Shown here piece by piece: positions 47,890 to 59,572 of a DNA stretch of 64,000 bases. Position numbers and translations under genes: made by a program. The stretch is from Marthasterias glacialis. Taxonomy: Eukaryota; Echinodermata; Asteroidea; Forcipulatida; Asteriidae. Within the stretch, counting starts at the first letter, position 1. Each line of letters starts with the position of its first letter. The notes beneath the pieces were generated by a model, which made no database searches, was not told where the DNA came from, and was given only the letters and a program-made list of their open reading frames with translations. The stretch is from assembly GCA_911728455.2 (NCBI GenBank), contig OU452226.1, positions 13,719,938-13,783,937 of the forward strand, written 5' to 3'.

Positions 47890-48032
47890 AATGGCAAAGG
47901 TCTTGGGTTCAAATCCCACCCGAGTATTATGCCTGTTTGTTTTGTTTCCCACAGGACTCAGGGGGAAAGTACTGAGTACACATTGCTTAACACACATCGA
48001 TGTATGGGTAAAAATCCAAAGATACTCTTTTC
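47890..48032 (+). mobile_element. tRNA-derived SINE fragment
   Basis: The B-box-like GGTTCAAATCC at 47906-47916 lies in a T-arm context (TTGGGTTCAAATCCCACC). It is followed by GTTTCCCACAGGACTCAGGG and GTACTGAGTACACATTGCTT. The A-box half is missing, so it is 5'-truncated. It lies about 700 bases downstream of the tRNA-like sequence at 47121 but is a different unit. Confidence 0.6.
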
Positions 48033-49127
48033 CCCTCGATGCAACATCTATTAAAAAACACAATTAGACGTTTACGATTTCTGCTTTATTCATATGAAGT
48101 ATCCCCAGACTTTATGCCATTTCCATACTGTGTGTACATTGGGAAATATATAAACAACTTGTGTGTACACTTTCATTTATATATTTAACTAAGAATTTAC
48201 CGGCACAGAACTTAACATTTCCATCCTCCCCGGTGGGACCCCACAGAGCAGTTTGTAAACGTTGTTTAGCCATTGCGGAATCCCAACCGATCAGCCAGGA
48301 GAAATTATCTATTAAGTCAATTAATTGGTTCAGTAATTATGCTTTCTTGGCATCAATTAATTACTCTAGCATTGACGGGAGAAAGCTGGCTACTTACAGT
48401 ATGCACATGGCATGGTTTTTATTCAATCCTCGTGGAATTCTTTTTTAAAATTATAAATTTTTGAATTAAATAGTCATTATTGGAGGGTTGTTATCCCATA
48501 AGAATCCAACAAATCGCAAGTAAAAGATGAGAAATCCGATTCCATTGGAGATAGGAGATATTTTTCTCTAAACAACTGAAGTTTTATTCTAAACATGTAC
48601 AGAGATCACGCATAGAATTAAAACAAATGCCTTCAAGTTTTTCCACTGATTTCATATAAATAAATCATTGCAAATAGTATGCTATATTTTATATCATACT
48701 CAAATCACAGTGTGTTTGACCTTGCGGGGGTGTGTGCGAACCAAATTTACATGATGCAAAACAAGTAAAACAAACCGTTTTTTTTTTTTTCATTAATGTT
48801 TATTATTATTAATTGGTCATTGACACAAGAAAACAAGTTACAGAAGGATACAAGGAAATTCAATGTTGAAAGCGCCCTCATTTATATGGTCCGAAATACG
48901 GTCGATTGCAATGTAATGATTCAAAAGAAATATACTGAGGATAACACAATATCATGGATTCAAAATTGCATGTCTATGTACATGTACAATTGTTAATTTT
49001 TCGGATTTAAGGGATATAAAAAGTACAAATTACACTCGAACAGAAACATAAGTATTTGCCACCGGTTTGAGGGCTGCTCCAAGCCGACATATCACTGCCA
49101 TATGCCCCCATCAAACCCCTTTCCTTT

Positions 49128-49146
49128 CCCCCCCCCCCCCCCCCCC
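49128..49146 (+). repeat. Poly(C) tract of 19
   Basis: Uninterrupted C run, about 200 bases from a G-run of 20 at 49344-49363. The two could pair as an inverted homopolymer. Confidence 0.95.
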
Positions 49147-49343
49147 TACCCACACTACTCCGCAGGGAGCTATCAACAATTTAACTGGGTCAGCATGCCT
49201 CTAAAACACTAGGAAATGATTAATTTTTGTCAATTTTTTTGTTGTAACCTCAGCGCCTTTGCCCTGCCAGGGGCAGGTGACAGTAAGGGAAAGCATTGCT
49301 GTGCTGACATCTGCCACGATTACAACTTTGAAGAGAGAGAGAC

Positions 49344-49363
49344 GGGGGGGGGGGGGGGGGGGG
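49344..49363 (+). repeat. Poly(G) tract of 20
   Basis: Uninterrupted G run following a short GAGAGAGA stretch. Confidence 0.95.
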
Positions 49364-49640
49364 TAGAGGTTGGTTTAGGTTCTTGAACTTAAAGATACAC
49401 CATGTTTAAAGTTATTGATTCGCAATTAAGATAATGAGACCCATTAAACAGTATGGCTTCCAGGAGGCTTTGTAGGAGGATTTTTGTTTGTTTTTTATGT
49501 TTGTTTTTCTAAGGATGTGTGCTGCGCTACCTTGTCCATATGCCATGTAAATTTTTTGATTCGAAAATAATAAATCAGCTGAAAATAAACCTGTTTCAAC
49601 CCCCCCCTTTTATTATTCCCCCCGCCCAATTTATTTCCTT

Positions 49641-50004
49641 TTAAAATAATGCACTCTGGGAACGCCCACAAAAAATACAAGCCTGCCGGCCCATGATGTA
49701 TTACATGACATCACTAGTGAAATCAGAAATGTTAAGAAATGCTTGTGCTACCCACAACAGTACTTGCCTGTACGGTCGCAGTAAATGTGTAGGTTTCGGT
49801 CAACATTTCGTGCTCCACCAGTGACGTCAGATCATGAGCAAGGCCCACTGTTGTGGGCCAGTCCCAGAGAGCATTATATAAAATGAAACAAATTTTGTTT
49901 AAATACAGAAAGGGGAAGGTACAGTAACAAGTATATTTTCAGCTGATGCATTAATTACAAACTTTTACATTACATGTGGGCAAGGTAGCACAGCTTATCT
50001 TTTA
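49641..50004 (+). mobile_element. Long-hairpin element F copy 2
   Basis: The left arm AATAATGCACTCTGGGAACG and CCCACAAAAAATACAAGCCT pairs with the right arm GTGCTCCACCAGTGACGTCA and GGCCAGTCCCAGAGAGCATT. The 3' part, with GGGCAAGGTAGCACAGCTTA, matches copy 1 at 39801-40135. The central loop is longer here (about 100 bases), which accounts for the greater length. Confidence 0.8.
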
Positions 50005-50860
50005 AGTGGGGGGATGGGGATTACCTTCTTTAAATGAAGCAAAATATTTTTGACATTTGGTTGATATCGGCCCCTCCCGGAATAAGAGTCATTTCCTATT
50101 TAATTGGATTCAATTTGAAATTTGCACTGCGGATCATTTGATCTTTAAGACAACTTTGACGGTGAGAAGAGAAGTAATAGCGTAGAGCTACCTTCCTAAT
50201 AGCAATTGGCATTTGGGATAGATGATACACGACACAGTAAAGCGTGACATACCACAATTAACCTAGATTTTTGTCCAGGCAAGCTTGATTTAATCAAAAT
50301 TTCCAGTTATTATTGTAGGCCAGCTGGGAGCTCGTCAGAAAGAGAGAGAGGAAAAAAAAGCAAGAAGTTTAAAAGAACAACGTCCATTGAAATATCCTCA
50401 AAATGGCATAATAATGCTGAAATAATACATGGTGGATTCCCCCCCTTCTCTCTCTCTCCCCCACAGAAGTTAATTCAAATACATTAAAATTGGATTGGAA
50501 TTTTTGATCCGGGAACAAAATTGGTCATGCCATAACCACACTTGGAATAATTATTGGATCAGTTCAGATGTAACAGGTGAAAGTCCAGAGCCAAATAAGG
50601 CTGTGTAAAAATGAAATGATAAAAATAGTAACTCAGCTAGGGATATATACGACTTATCATGAAAGAAACCTGGACACAGTTGTCAGTAATTGAAACCGAC
50701 TAAACTAGGTGAATTTTTACACATTTTTTCCTTCTGCGCCCCCCCCAACTCGGCAAGGTAATTAATCAAGACTATTTGTAGTGCGGCATTATCCTAGTTA
50801 ATCAACATGTAAAACATCAATGGTAGAAAAAAACAAACCAGAGAACCTTAAAAAAAAAAA

Positions 50861-50882
50861 AACACACACACACACACACAAA
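50861..50882 (+). repeat. (AC)n microsatellite within an A-rich patch
   Basis: About ten AC units preceded by 13 A and followed by CAAAAACC-type sequence. Confidence 0.9.
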
Positions 50883-51431
50883 AAACCACAAAAACGCAAA
50901 AAAAAAGGGTCTGTCAATATCGTTGGGGATATTTAATTAAAACAGTGTGCTGTGGCATGAGGGGGGGTAGTCACAATGCGCCGGTGTGCTGCCTGAATTG
51001 CATTGACCCAGTTAACAACGTGTGATTGGCCTAATTCTTCTTCTGGTCACTTCTTATTAAGCCACCGCTCGTTATCTGTTTTCAGTTCCAGTGAGATTAA
51101 AAAAAAAAAAAACCTCCAACAGAGGATTGCAATTATTCTAGATTTTGGCTGGAGGAATTAGTCCGTTTTATTTTGTGCATGCAGGCTGAAGATCAAAGGG
51201 GGGATCATGTTAAGCTTACACATGTTGATGACGGCTCGGTCAAACATGTTAATTAAGAAACAAACTCTTGGACTTGTGCGCTTCAACGAAAAGGCCAACA
51301 TTTGGCACAAACCTGACGCAAAACTGGCGAAGTATAAAATGGATCTCACTTTGTGTAAGGATGGTACATTTGGAGAAATTGAGCATCGGTAGTGTAATAG
51401 TGTTTAATAAAATAACATGGGACTCTTTGTC

Positions 51432-52040
51432 TAAAGGGTGCCAACATTGGTAAGAGGAAAAATGGAAATGGTCACAGATTTGCACATATTTTAGACGGTA
51501 TTAAAGGGACACATTGCCTTCAAATCTCTGAAAATCTTGAGCTTTGGAATTGCTATTGTCCTTTTAAAGAGAGTCTTGTAATCAGTGAGTAGTGATTCAA
51601 AAGTCATGAATTTGCCTCTAGGTAATACAACCAGGGGAACCACACTCTACATAGAGGCGTACTGTCGGCCATTTTGTGGGGTCAAAAATTTGGTACTACA
51701 AACTGGCGGACCGTGTTCCGTCAGGAAATAAAAAAAAAAAAAAAAAAAAAAAAACATCCGAAGGCAACAGGTCTTTCTTTGACAATTTTGTTGCTAAAGT
51801 TTTTTGAGAAATGAGTAAAACAACTAGTTTTGTTTTCTTTAGTTCAAAACTCAATGTTTGAAAACGGTGAAAACATTGAAGTTTTTTGTTCTCCCCTACT
51901 ATTTTCTCATGACTCCGATGACAGATTGAACTTAAACTTCCATAGTTTTTTTTTTTATTTCACGTGTATGTTGGGTCACATAAAGTGTGGATACTGGCCT
52001 TCGACAATTACCAATGTTGTCTATGTGCTTTTAAAGAAAC
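51432..52040 (+). mobile_element. MITE family A copy 4, split by a nested MITE
   Basis: The left end CTAAAGGGTGCCAACATTGG and right end ATTACCAATGTTGTCTATGT are the family A inverted ends. GAGAAATGAGTAAAACAACT and GACTCCGATGACAGATTGAA are family markers. The element is interrupted between about 51501 and 51790, a different internal site from the interruption in copy 1. Confidence 0.78.
51501..51790. mobile_element. MITE family G nested inside family A, with poly(A)25
   Basis: The left end TTAAAGGGACACATTGCCTT then C is mirrored by the right end GAAGGCAACAGGTCTTTCTT then TGACA, imperfect inverted repeats of about 22 bases. AAAGGGACACATTGCCTT is an end I associate with an echinoderm MITE family. 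An A-run of 25 lies at 51730-51754, close to the right end. It lies inside a family A copy, so it inserted after that copy. Confidence 0.7.
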
Positions 52041-52082
52041 CCAATCCCTGCACACTTTCCATTTTGGAGGTAGAGGGATTTA

Positions 52083-52097
52083 GGGGGGGGGGGGGGG
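52083..52097 (+). repeat. Poly(G) tract of 15
   Basis: Uninterrupted G run about 40 bases beyond the right end of the family A copy. Confidence 0.95.
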
Positions 52098-54846
52098 AGC
52101 GTGTATTGTTGGAAAGCATCCTGGTCTGGCAGATCAAATATACCCAAACCATTTCTGAGTGAGTCAAACATGTTACACTCACCACCTTCTTGAATAGACC
52201 ACCTGCCCAGCATGAAGATATTACCCTAGGTGTTAAGATGCCTTCTCAGTCATCTCTTCAACTGCCTCTTTATTCTATGGACCAATGGCATAGTATGTCT
52301 TGCAAAATGTTTTGTTCAAAACTACAGTCTGGTTTGAACCAGTAGAACGCCATTGTCTAAAATCGGAATACCGGAACGTGGTTGCCGGGATATTTTGTTT
52401 GGGAGCATGCACAGAGTATGCATTCACTGTGCAACGCTTCGTTTCACCCGCTCAAAGAGGACAGATGGTACTGAATATTTCGCTAACTTTTGCCCATTGT
52501 GCAGGGGTTATTGTGTAATCCCCGATTCCAGACCTTTGTCTTTTTGTTCCAAAAAGAGGATTACGAGACATTGAGAGGCTTCTACCATTGTGCAACCTGT
52601 GCGCCAGTTTGGCTGCCGGTGCTGCATACTCCAAAGTAGTTGAGATGGTTTCAGGAAAGCATAAGTCCAAACGAACAGGGGCAATAATAGTGTAAAGGTG
52701 CTTTGATACAAAGTTTAAAAAGTGCCTAATAAATGCCTATTTTTAACAACAAGGCGCAGGTATTTGATACTGAACAACTCCAGGGGAAGTTTCAAACTTC
52801 CCCAAGAAATAAATAACTGGTAGTGTTTCAGTCATTGGTCAGGGGTTACTGGATGTTGAATGTCCTTTATCCACTAACATTACAAGATAAACCAACGATG
52901 AGTTTCCGCTGCTCGAAATTGATTGCAGTGTGAGTTTATGTTTTGGGAATGCACCCTGTTTATTTGCGTTGTGATTAATTCCAATTCTAGATAGATGGGC
53001 TAGCATCTTTCGATTTTAGTGAAGGGGGCAAGCCAATTAATGTGTTAATTTGATTGCATTGTTGAAATCCTGGACTATACATCTACAAGGACTTTAGGTG
53101 TGTGTGTGTGGCTTTTTCTCATTACATCAGACTCTAAACCAGTCCTCTAGGAAAATTGCTTCATTTCTGTTTTCTCCATCCGAGCCGAGCCCATATGGTG
53201 GAAGCACAATCTTGTACAGGATGCAAGTGGTTTGACCTTGTGGATTTCATTCGCCATACATCTACATCCATGAAATTGCTATTAAATTATTTCTAGGGTG
53301 TTTTTTTTTCCTCCCCGTTTTTTTTTTTTAATGTTTTTTTTTACAATAAGTGCACAGCACAGCACGGAGGAAGTTGATTTAATAAATGTTTAGCTTCAAC
53401 TTGAATTGTTCAGAAATCGTTTGTTAAAAAATGAACACTTTTTTTGTGTATTCCAACAAAGGTAGAATATGTTGACTTTTGATTCAAAAAGAAAAATTCA
53501 TCGATTGAGAAACTTTTTGCAGAAACAAAACGAATCAATGGAACCTTGTTTTTTTTTTTTTACTCTCACGACGGGACTTTTACCAGTCAAAAATTAAGGA
53601 TGTGAAATAGCTCATTTGTTAAAATAATTTTCCTCTTTTCAATATGCAATTGCTTGTATGATTATAATATATTTTATTTATGTTTTTTTTCCGGCCTCTT
53701 CCTACGTTCATACATTTACAGTGCATGCAGATAAATGCAGTGACAATCGCAGAGAAATCGCTTGTTTTTATTTTGGGAGGGAATACACAAAAAAAAGCAC
53801 TTAAGGTGTTACAAGGTTAGACTATTGTATGAAATCAAAAAAGCCTGGGATTCTAACAAATTGCTGCTTTTGTGTGTACTTCTGGTTGGGACTGAATTCT
53901 TTTGTGTTGATTTGAATGACATGGATGGAAAGGCGAGCTGGTTTTCCTTGAAAACATTGCTAGAGTGACGATAAATATAACAACTGATCGCCATCACAGG
54001 GAAAATTCTACATTCCAGGAGTCTTGTGTAGAAAGTGTTACCTCTCAAGGTTGGGTGATTGCAGAAATGCTTTATTCGATTTTGGTTTTTGTTTGAATCT
54101 ATTTCCAGTGGTGTTTGGGTCAAATTGGCAGATCTGATGCCCTTTTTTTTTATATCGCCATTGTGATTAGCGTTTCCGCTGTTTTAGAGATATCCCGAAG
54201 ATTGGAAAGTCCTCCGTTAACGCAATCACTGGTCCCCCTCAAAGCTTCCTGAGTTGATTATAACACACCCTGTCCCCCTGTATCTACATTGTATGTTATA
54301 GGCAAATGACTAAATACTCCATTATGGGAACAGAAGTATTCTGCCAGCAAGACTATTTTGACGCCCTTTATAGAAAAGTAGTGAATACATGGCCTTGGGG
54401 CAACGTTCTCCATAATATCCTCAGTATTGTACCCGTTACCAACCGGAAAATTTCTCATAAAAGGGTCATTTACGCCTGACTGCACTTCATAACTTGCCAA
54501 GCCAGTCAGGCACGCAGAGTACGTCCATGAACCCTCAGGTATGCCTGCTATTTGGTTCTTCTTCATTTCAATGTGATGGGAATTGTTGCCATGGCAACCT
54601 TCATCATCACGGCTCCAGTATTTTCCAAGTAACTCAACTCTCAGACAAAGTACATGGACATGATTGGTATTGATCAAGAAAATAAATTGTTGCTCTCAAA
54701 TGGGGAAAGCTGATGTTTTGGTTAAAAGGTGGTATGGTTTTCTTGAAACTTGTGGGCAGAGAGAAGAATGTGTGTACTACTTGACGAAGCATCAACCCTA
54801 GAAACAAAACAGCTCAGTATGCTAGAGGGAGGAACCAGGGAAAATT

Positions 54847-55160
54847 TTCACACTGGTCCATGCTGCTCATGTGTCGGTCGTCTACAAAGTTTTTGCAGTA
54901 TTGTACACTTTAAGCAGTTACCAGTAGTATATTCACTCTGATCCATGCTGCCCAGTATTTTCTTGTACAGAGCTTTGCATGATGTAATAAGGCTTAACAA
55001 ACACTATCCTCACACAGATCAGTATTGCTTTATATAGGTTGATATGTTCTTTACAGGATGTTTTGTGTGTGTGTGTTGGGGGGGGGGGGGGGGGTGATTA
55101 TACATGTAAGCGGTAAGAAGCAGTAAATTCACACTGATCCATGCTGATCATGTTTCTGCA
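54847..55160 (+). repeat. Short motif repeated three times
   Basis: TTCACACTGRTCCATGCTGM is present at 54847, 54932 (TTCACTCTGATCCATGCTGC) and 55128. Copies 1 and 3 continue with TCATGT. GCAGT and ACCAGTA also recur between copies. The spacings are 85 and 196 bases, suggesting a decayed local duplication. A 17-base G run lies at 55078-55094 between copies 2 and 3. Confidence 0.6.
55078..55094 (+). repeat. Poly(G) tract of 17
   Basis: Uninterrupted G run following (TG)n. Confidence 0.95.
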
Positions 55161-58100
55161 GTTTCCTCTTGCCGAGCTTACCAGTATATTTGCTAAGTCG
55201 GGAATGAGATTGTGCTTGCGTTGTTGACGTGCACGGTTGTACCTGAGGGTAGCAGTGGCTGTCAAGTATATCCAGTGCATTTGGGATTCCCACCCAGCAG
55301 CCCTTGTACAGAGTGAATTACTCCAACATGTTCAGACTTGAATTCTGCGTCAGTTAAAGTGGAAGAGTCTTGCACAAATCCGAGTCCTGTCTTTCTCATT
55401 CTTGTCATTAAAATATTATCTTTAAGACATTGCGGTATTATCTATCGCAATAAAAACTGAGTCAGCCAGTGTTTTTTCGTTAGTGATTACCAACTGTTAC
55501 ATGGATCAGCAATTAATTTGTTTACCAAACATGAGTATTTTGTAATTTTCTGTGTAGAAGACATGGACTCTGTAGCATTGTTGCAGGGTGTGTGCATCTA
55601 CATTCCCGTCTGGGTGGGGAAAAGAAAACTTCCTGATAATGTCCTTTCCAATTTAGTTCTTCAAGTCTCTGTTGTTGTCATGTTGCTGACCATGACGTAG
55701 CGTCTTGCTGTGCTCCTTATTGCAGCGTTGACCAGACTACCAGTAATAGAATGAACCCATGCTTGTTTGTCATCGGCGGTGCACCCTTACCTACCATTCA
55801 CTCAGCACAGATGTTTAAGCTCTCATACACTCATGTAATATCTTTATAATGTCTTCCTCTTAAGCACACAGCCACGATATTAATAATGCACGGTGGGCGT
55901 TGGGCCTACACACAATGCGGTGCATGTCAGCAGCTTCTCCCCTTGAATTTGTACGTACGTCGATGGCAAGTCGGCCCAATGCTGGCCAGATGGAATAGCC
56001 GCGGGCCATTGAAAACGATAGCGCGAAGATGTCTCATTGAGAGTTGGTAACGATGCGGCTGATGGAAAGAGAAACAACGGAAGATATTTTTCTCCTTCTT
56101 GGAGGTAGCTGCGCACAGCTTCTTTCTCTACGGTGTGTTATGGAAGCCATGTAGCCGCTGCCTGCAGTCCAGCTATTGATGACATAGCGCTCAGGATGTC
56201 TCCTAGCCTACAGCTTCTTGTTGCCATCTCCTCACATGGATAAAACAAAGATACTCCTAGATATACCTTATCGTCTTAGCAGTGCCCCCCGTAGCTATCC
56301 CCATATATGATTTCAACCAAAATTGAAGATGCACGGCAGCATCCAGACATATAGACAATGCCCACATTCGTATTTAGAGAAATGAGAATTCCCACATCAT
56401 TTACTGCTTTGTTTACGTAGACTTGGTAAAAAAGCGTATAATTTGCATATAACTGAATGATTGTAATATACTGAGGTTGCTTTTGTATTGACTCCTGTCA
56501 ATTGTTGTGGTTGATCCACCGTGGGAGGGAGTTTGTAAAAAATGGGATGCAGATGAAATGAAAAACAAATGTCGAGTGTACCTGGATGGAGTGTAATTAT
56601 TGGGGGTGGTAATTAACTGGCAGAGTTTGAATTATGTGAAACAAAGGGGGCTGGAATTGAAGCTTCCTCATTTGGGTGTTCCCAATTTGGGAGCTGGAAA
56701 CATTGTGTGACTAATAGTCTGATTGGGCAGAGGCTAACTTAATTGCCATAGTTAATGTTTGTGTAACAGTGCGTATTGTCACCCCGGTCGGCCGTAGCAC
56801 GGCTGGGGACGGCTGGGCACACATTCTGGGGCTCGTGTTTTCCATCAAGCCATGTGCAAGAAGTCTAATCGCAGTGGAGTCAGGCCGCAATAAAAGTGGC
56901 GTCAACGAGAAAACACATTTAGATTTAGCGAGGTGAAGATACTTAAAATAGATTGCAAGATCATTGCATGTGGATAAGTAACTTAAAAAAGCACGTTGAC
57001 AACCTTTTTCCCCTCGTCTCATTTTAGTTCATTATATATTAAATCAATATAGCGGACAGTTCTTCTGAATCATTAGGCAAATTTTTTAGTTCCACTGATG
57101 TCATTATGAGTACAGAAACAAGAGATGAAGGTGTTTTTAACACTGATCACCAAATGGTCTGAATCCATATTTTGCCCGACTAAATAAAGACATGATGTAA
57201 TGTTTTCAACTCGAGATCGCTGAATTGCATAAATCGGTGTAAGTTATTCAAAATCGCCCCTTTAATGTTCAGAGCATCTCGTGAAAAAATAGCAGTGTAC
57301 ACAAATGCTTTGAACCAAAATATCACGCATTCAACATCTGAGGTGTTTCGCAGTTAATTGGGTACACTGGGCCAACGGTGTGAAAATGTTTTAAACCGTA
57401 CTGACGTCTTTCCTCAATGTGTGAACACCAAATTGCGTTTGAAATTCATTGGCAATTAGAGTAGACATTAGCAGCAGGAGAGGTGCGTGGAAACATTTTG
57501 TCCAAAGGATGCCCCATTTTCGGGGGACACTATTTCAAAATGACTGCCGTCGGCAGGAGACAGGGAAAAGTATGAACTTTTGACATTAAAAAAACGTTGA
57601 ATACCCTTTGAGTAAGCTACTCATGTTAATTGAAAAAAGATATCCCAATGGAATGTTTTCTTTCATTTTCAGTTCAATATTCCTTCAGAATGGCTGTTTT
57701 GAAATTAAAATCAAGTGTAGCTCCTTTAGTTCAAGCATACAATAAGAAATGTACAAGTACATGTTCGTACACGTTCTTTTCTAAAGAAATCGGCTTTTAA
57801 AAATAAATTTCTTAGACTTGATAGTATCACATTTATTGTACATACATTGCAAGGACATATTTATTAAGCATAATGGAGAAATATAATCCGCAGAAAAACA
57901 TGCCGCATTTTTTTCTCCTCTGTGCGGCTCATCCAAATGAAGACGAGACGGACCTCTTTCAATGGTGGCATGATAGGTCCAGCGGTTCGTCTTGAACGCA
58001 TACAGCCACGGTGGTCCACCCTCTGACGTTATAGGTCATGATATCTCATATTGCCTTTGCCGTTTTGGAATCACAGAATCGGGATTAATTCCCAGTGATA

Positions 58101-58673
58101 TCCAGCTGCTTGTGGTAATGACAACTGAGCGGGGCGAGCATGCGCAGCCTGTAAAGATTGCGTGACAAGCTAAATGCCACATGGATGTCATTAAAGATTG
58201 GGAATATGGTCAGTTTAACAGCAAGTAAATGGCCGCCGTGTATTGTCTTACTATTTTCAATTTAGCAATTGTGTGTTGCTTCACTCGAATACAGCCAGAA
58301 CGAGACGATCTTAACTATCCTTAAACTTTGAGGGCATATATAATATATGCAATAACACCCACAAAACTCTGTGAATTTTTAAGTTAAAAGTAAAAAAATC
58401 GAAACGCTATATTGATTTTGTTATGAAAGACTCCTCAACTTACCAGACTTGGGTTATGATCATCTGATGTGTTTTAGTTGAAAGGTCACGGATTTGTGTG
58501 CATTTTTTATTTAGATGAATTGAATACGAGATCGTAAATCATTCTTCTATGAAATAACGTCAAGAGTCAATCCCATCACTGTATTTTAGCTCGTCTTGTA
58601 CTTGTACTTGTACAAAGACCCATGTGTCTGTGTGAAGTGTGCTTTGTAACCATTAAGAGCAGGCCACATGCTC

Positions 58674-59235
58674 ATGAATATTCATCTATGTAGATGCTTG
58701 TATATTAATGATGCGAATGGTAAAGTGATCATAGTGCCAGCTAGCCATTATGGAGTAATGAAGGGCCTAATGGTGCTTGAGTGCCACTTGAAAGATCCAT
58801 CAATGTTCACTAATAGGCTTGTAACATTCACATCCACTGGGAGACAGGTCAAGTCTCCATGAATATTAATGAGCAGCGTATGTAAATCGTCCACATGGAC
58901 TGGCCAATTTGAATCCCCATTTTATTTACAATCCATGGTCAGAGGTGATTGACAGTTTTTGATGGTCTGAGGTGAAGAATGTGGATGGGGTTTGGATCCA
59001 CATCTATTTATCTTGTTTGTCCAACAACCCTCTCCTCTATGGTTCAGTGAGAGAGAGCAGCCTGGATGCAATGAGTAGTCTTTACATATGCAAATCATAC
59101 GGAGAATGTTGGGCTGGTCAGAGGTGGTAGACTGTGAAATGGTCAGAGGTGACTAATCCATTAAAAGACTCCACAGTGGTAGGGATCCATGGGGGTTCTA
59201 GTCTAGGATGACACTCGTTTGTAATGAATATTCAT
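58674..59235. promoter_or_regulatory. Candidate cis-regulatory cluster: POU-type palindromes plus DR1-like repeats
   Basis: ATGAATATTCAT occurs at 58674-58685 and again at 59224-59235, both followed by CTATG and AGAT. ATGAATATTAAT lies at 58859-58870 and a perfect octamer, ATGCAAAT, at 59088-59095. GGTC(A/T)GAGGTG(A/G) occurs four times, at 58937, 58964, 59116 and 59141; it resembles a DR1 nuclear-receptor site (AGGTCANAGGTCA). The 58937/58964 and 59116/59141 pairs look like one duplicated unit, so the repetition could have arisen by duplication alone. A role as a Musashi enhancer is inference. Confidence 0.4.
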
Positions 59236-59472
59236 CTATGCAGATTTGAGCTGTGCTGAGGTGATGAATGTATTTCAGGGTTTGCTTGGCATCCATCAGT
59301 AGCGGTTAATTAGGTTGTGACACCTGTTCGGGGACAGGTGTGTTTCCTGGGTAGTATACGTGCTGATAAAGTCAACAACCTCATTCATGTTGTACTACAG
59401 AAACCTTGAACTTGACAAGTGCAATAGTCAGTGACCTTATCCCTTGGAGATGAATAATGAAGAGTTGAAGGG

Positions 59473-59572
59473 GATGATAACTGTGGTGGTGCTGAGGATG
59501 ACGCGGGGGATTTTGATGATGATGCAGATGTTAAAGATGATGCTGATCATGGAGAAGGAGGTGTGAATGATG
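59473..59572 (+). repeat. Degenerate GAT-rich simple repeat
   Basis: Many GATGAT and GATG units over about 100 bases. One frame would read Asp/Gly-rich but has an in-frame stop shortly upstream and no start or splice support, so it is treated as a simple repeat. Confidence 0.6.

Noticed and set aside
54258-54677. 139-codon open frame on the minus strand
   Set aside because: The translation looks like random composition with no recognisable fold, and lies in the presumed intron. It would need transcript evidence.
54847-55160. CRISPR-like array
   Set aside because: Only three imperfect copies with unequal spacing, in a eukaryotic intron; repeats and spacers are not regular.
59473-59572. Acidic Asp/Gly-rich coding exon
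   Set aside because: It is a degenerate GAT simple repeat with an in-frame stop just upstream and no splice signals.
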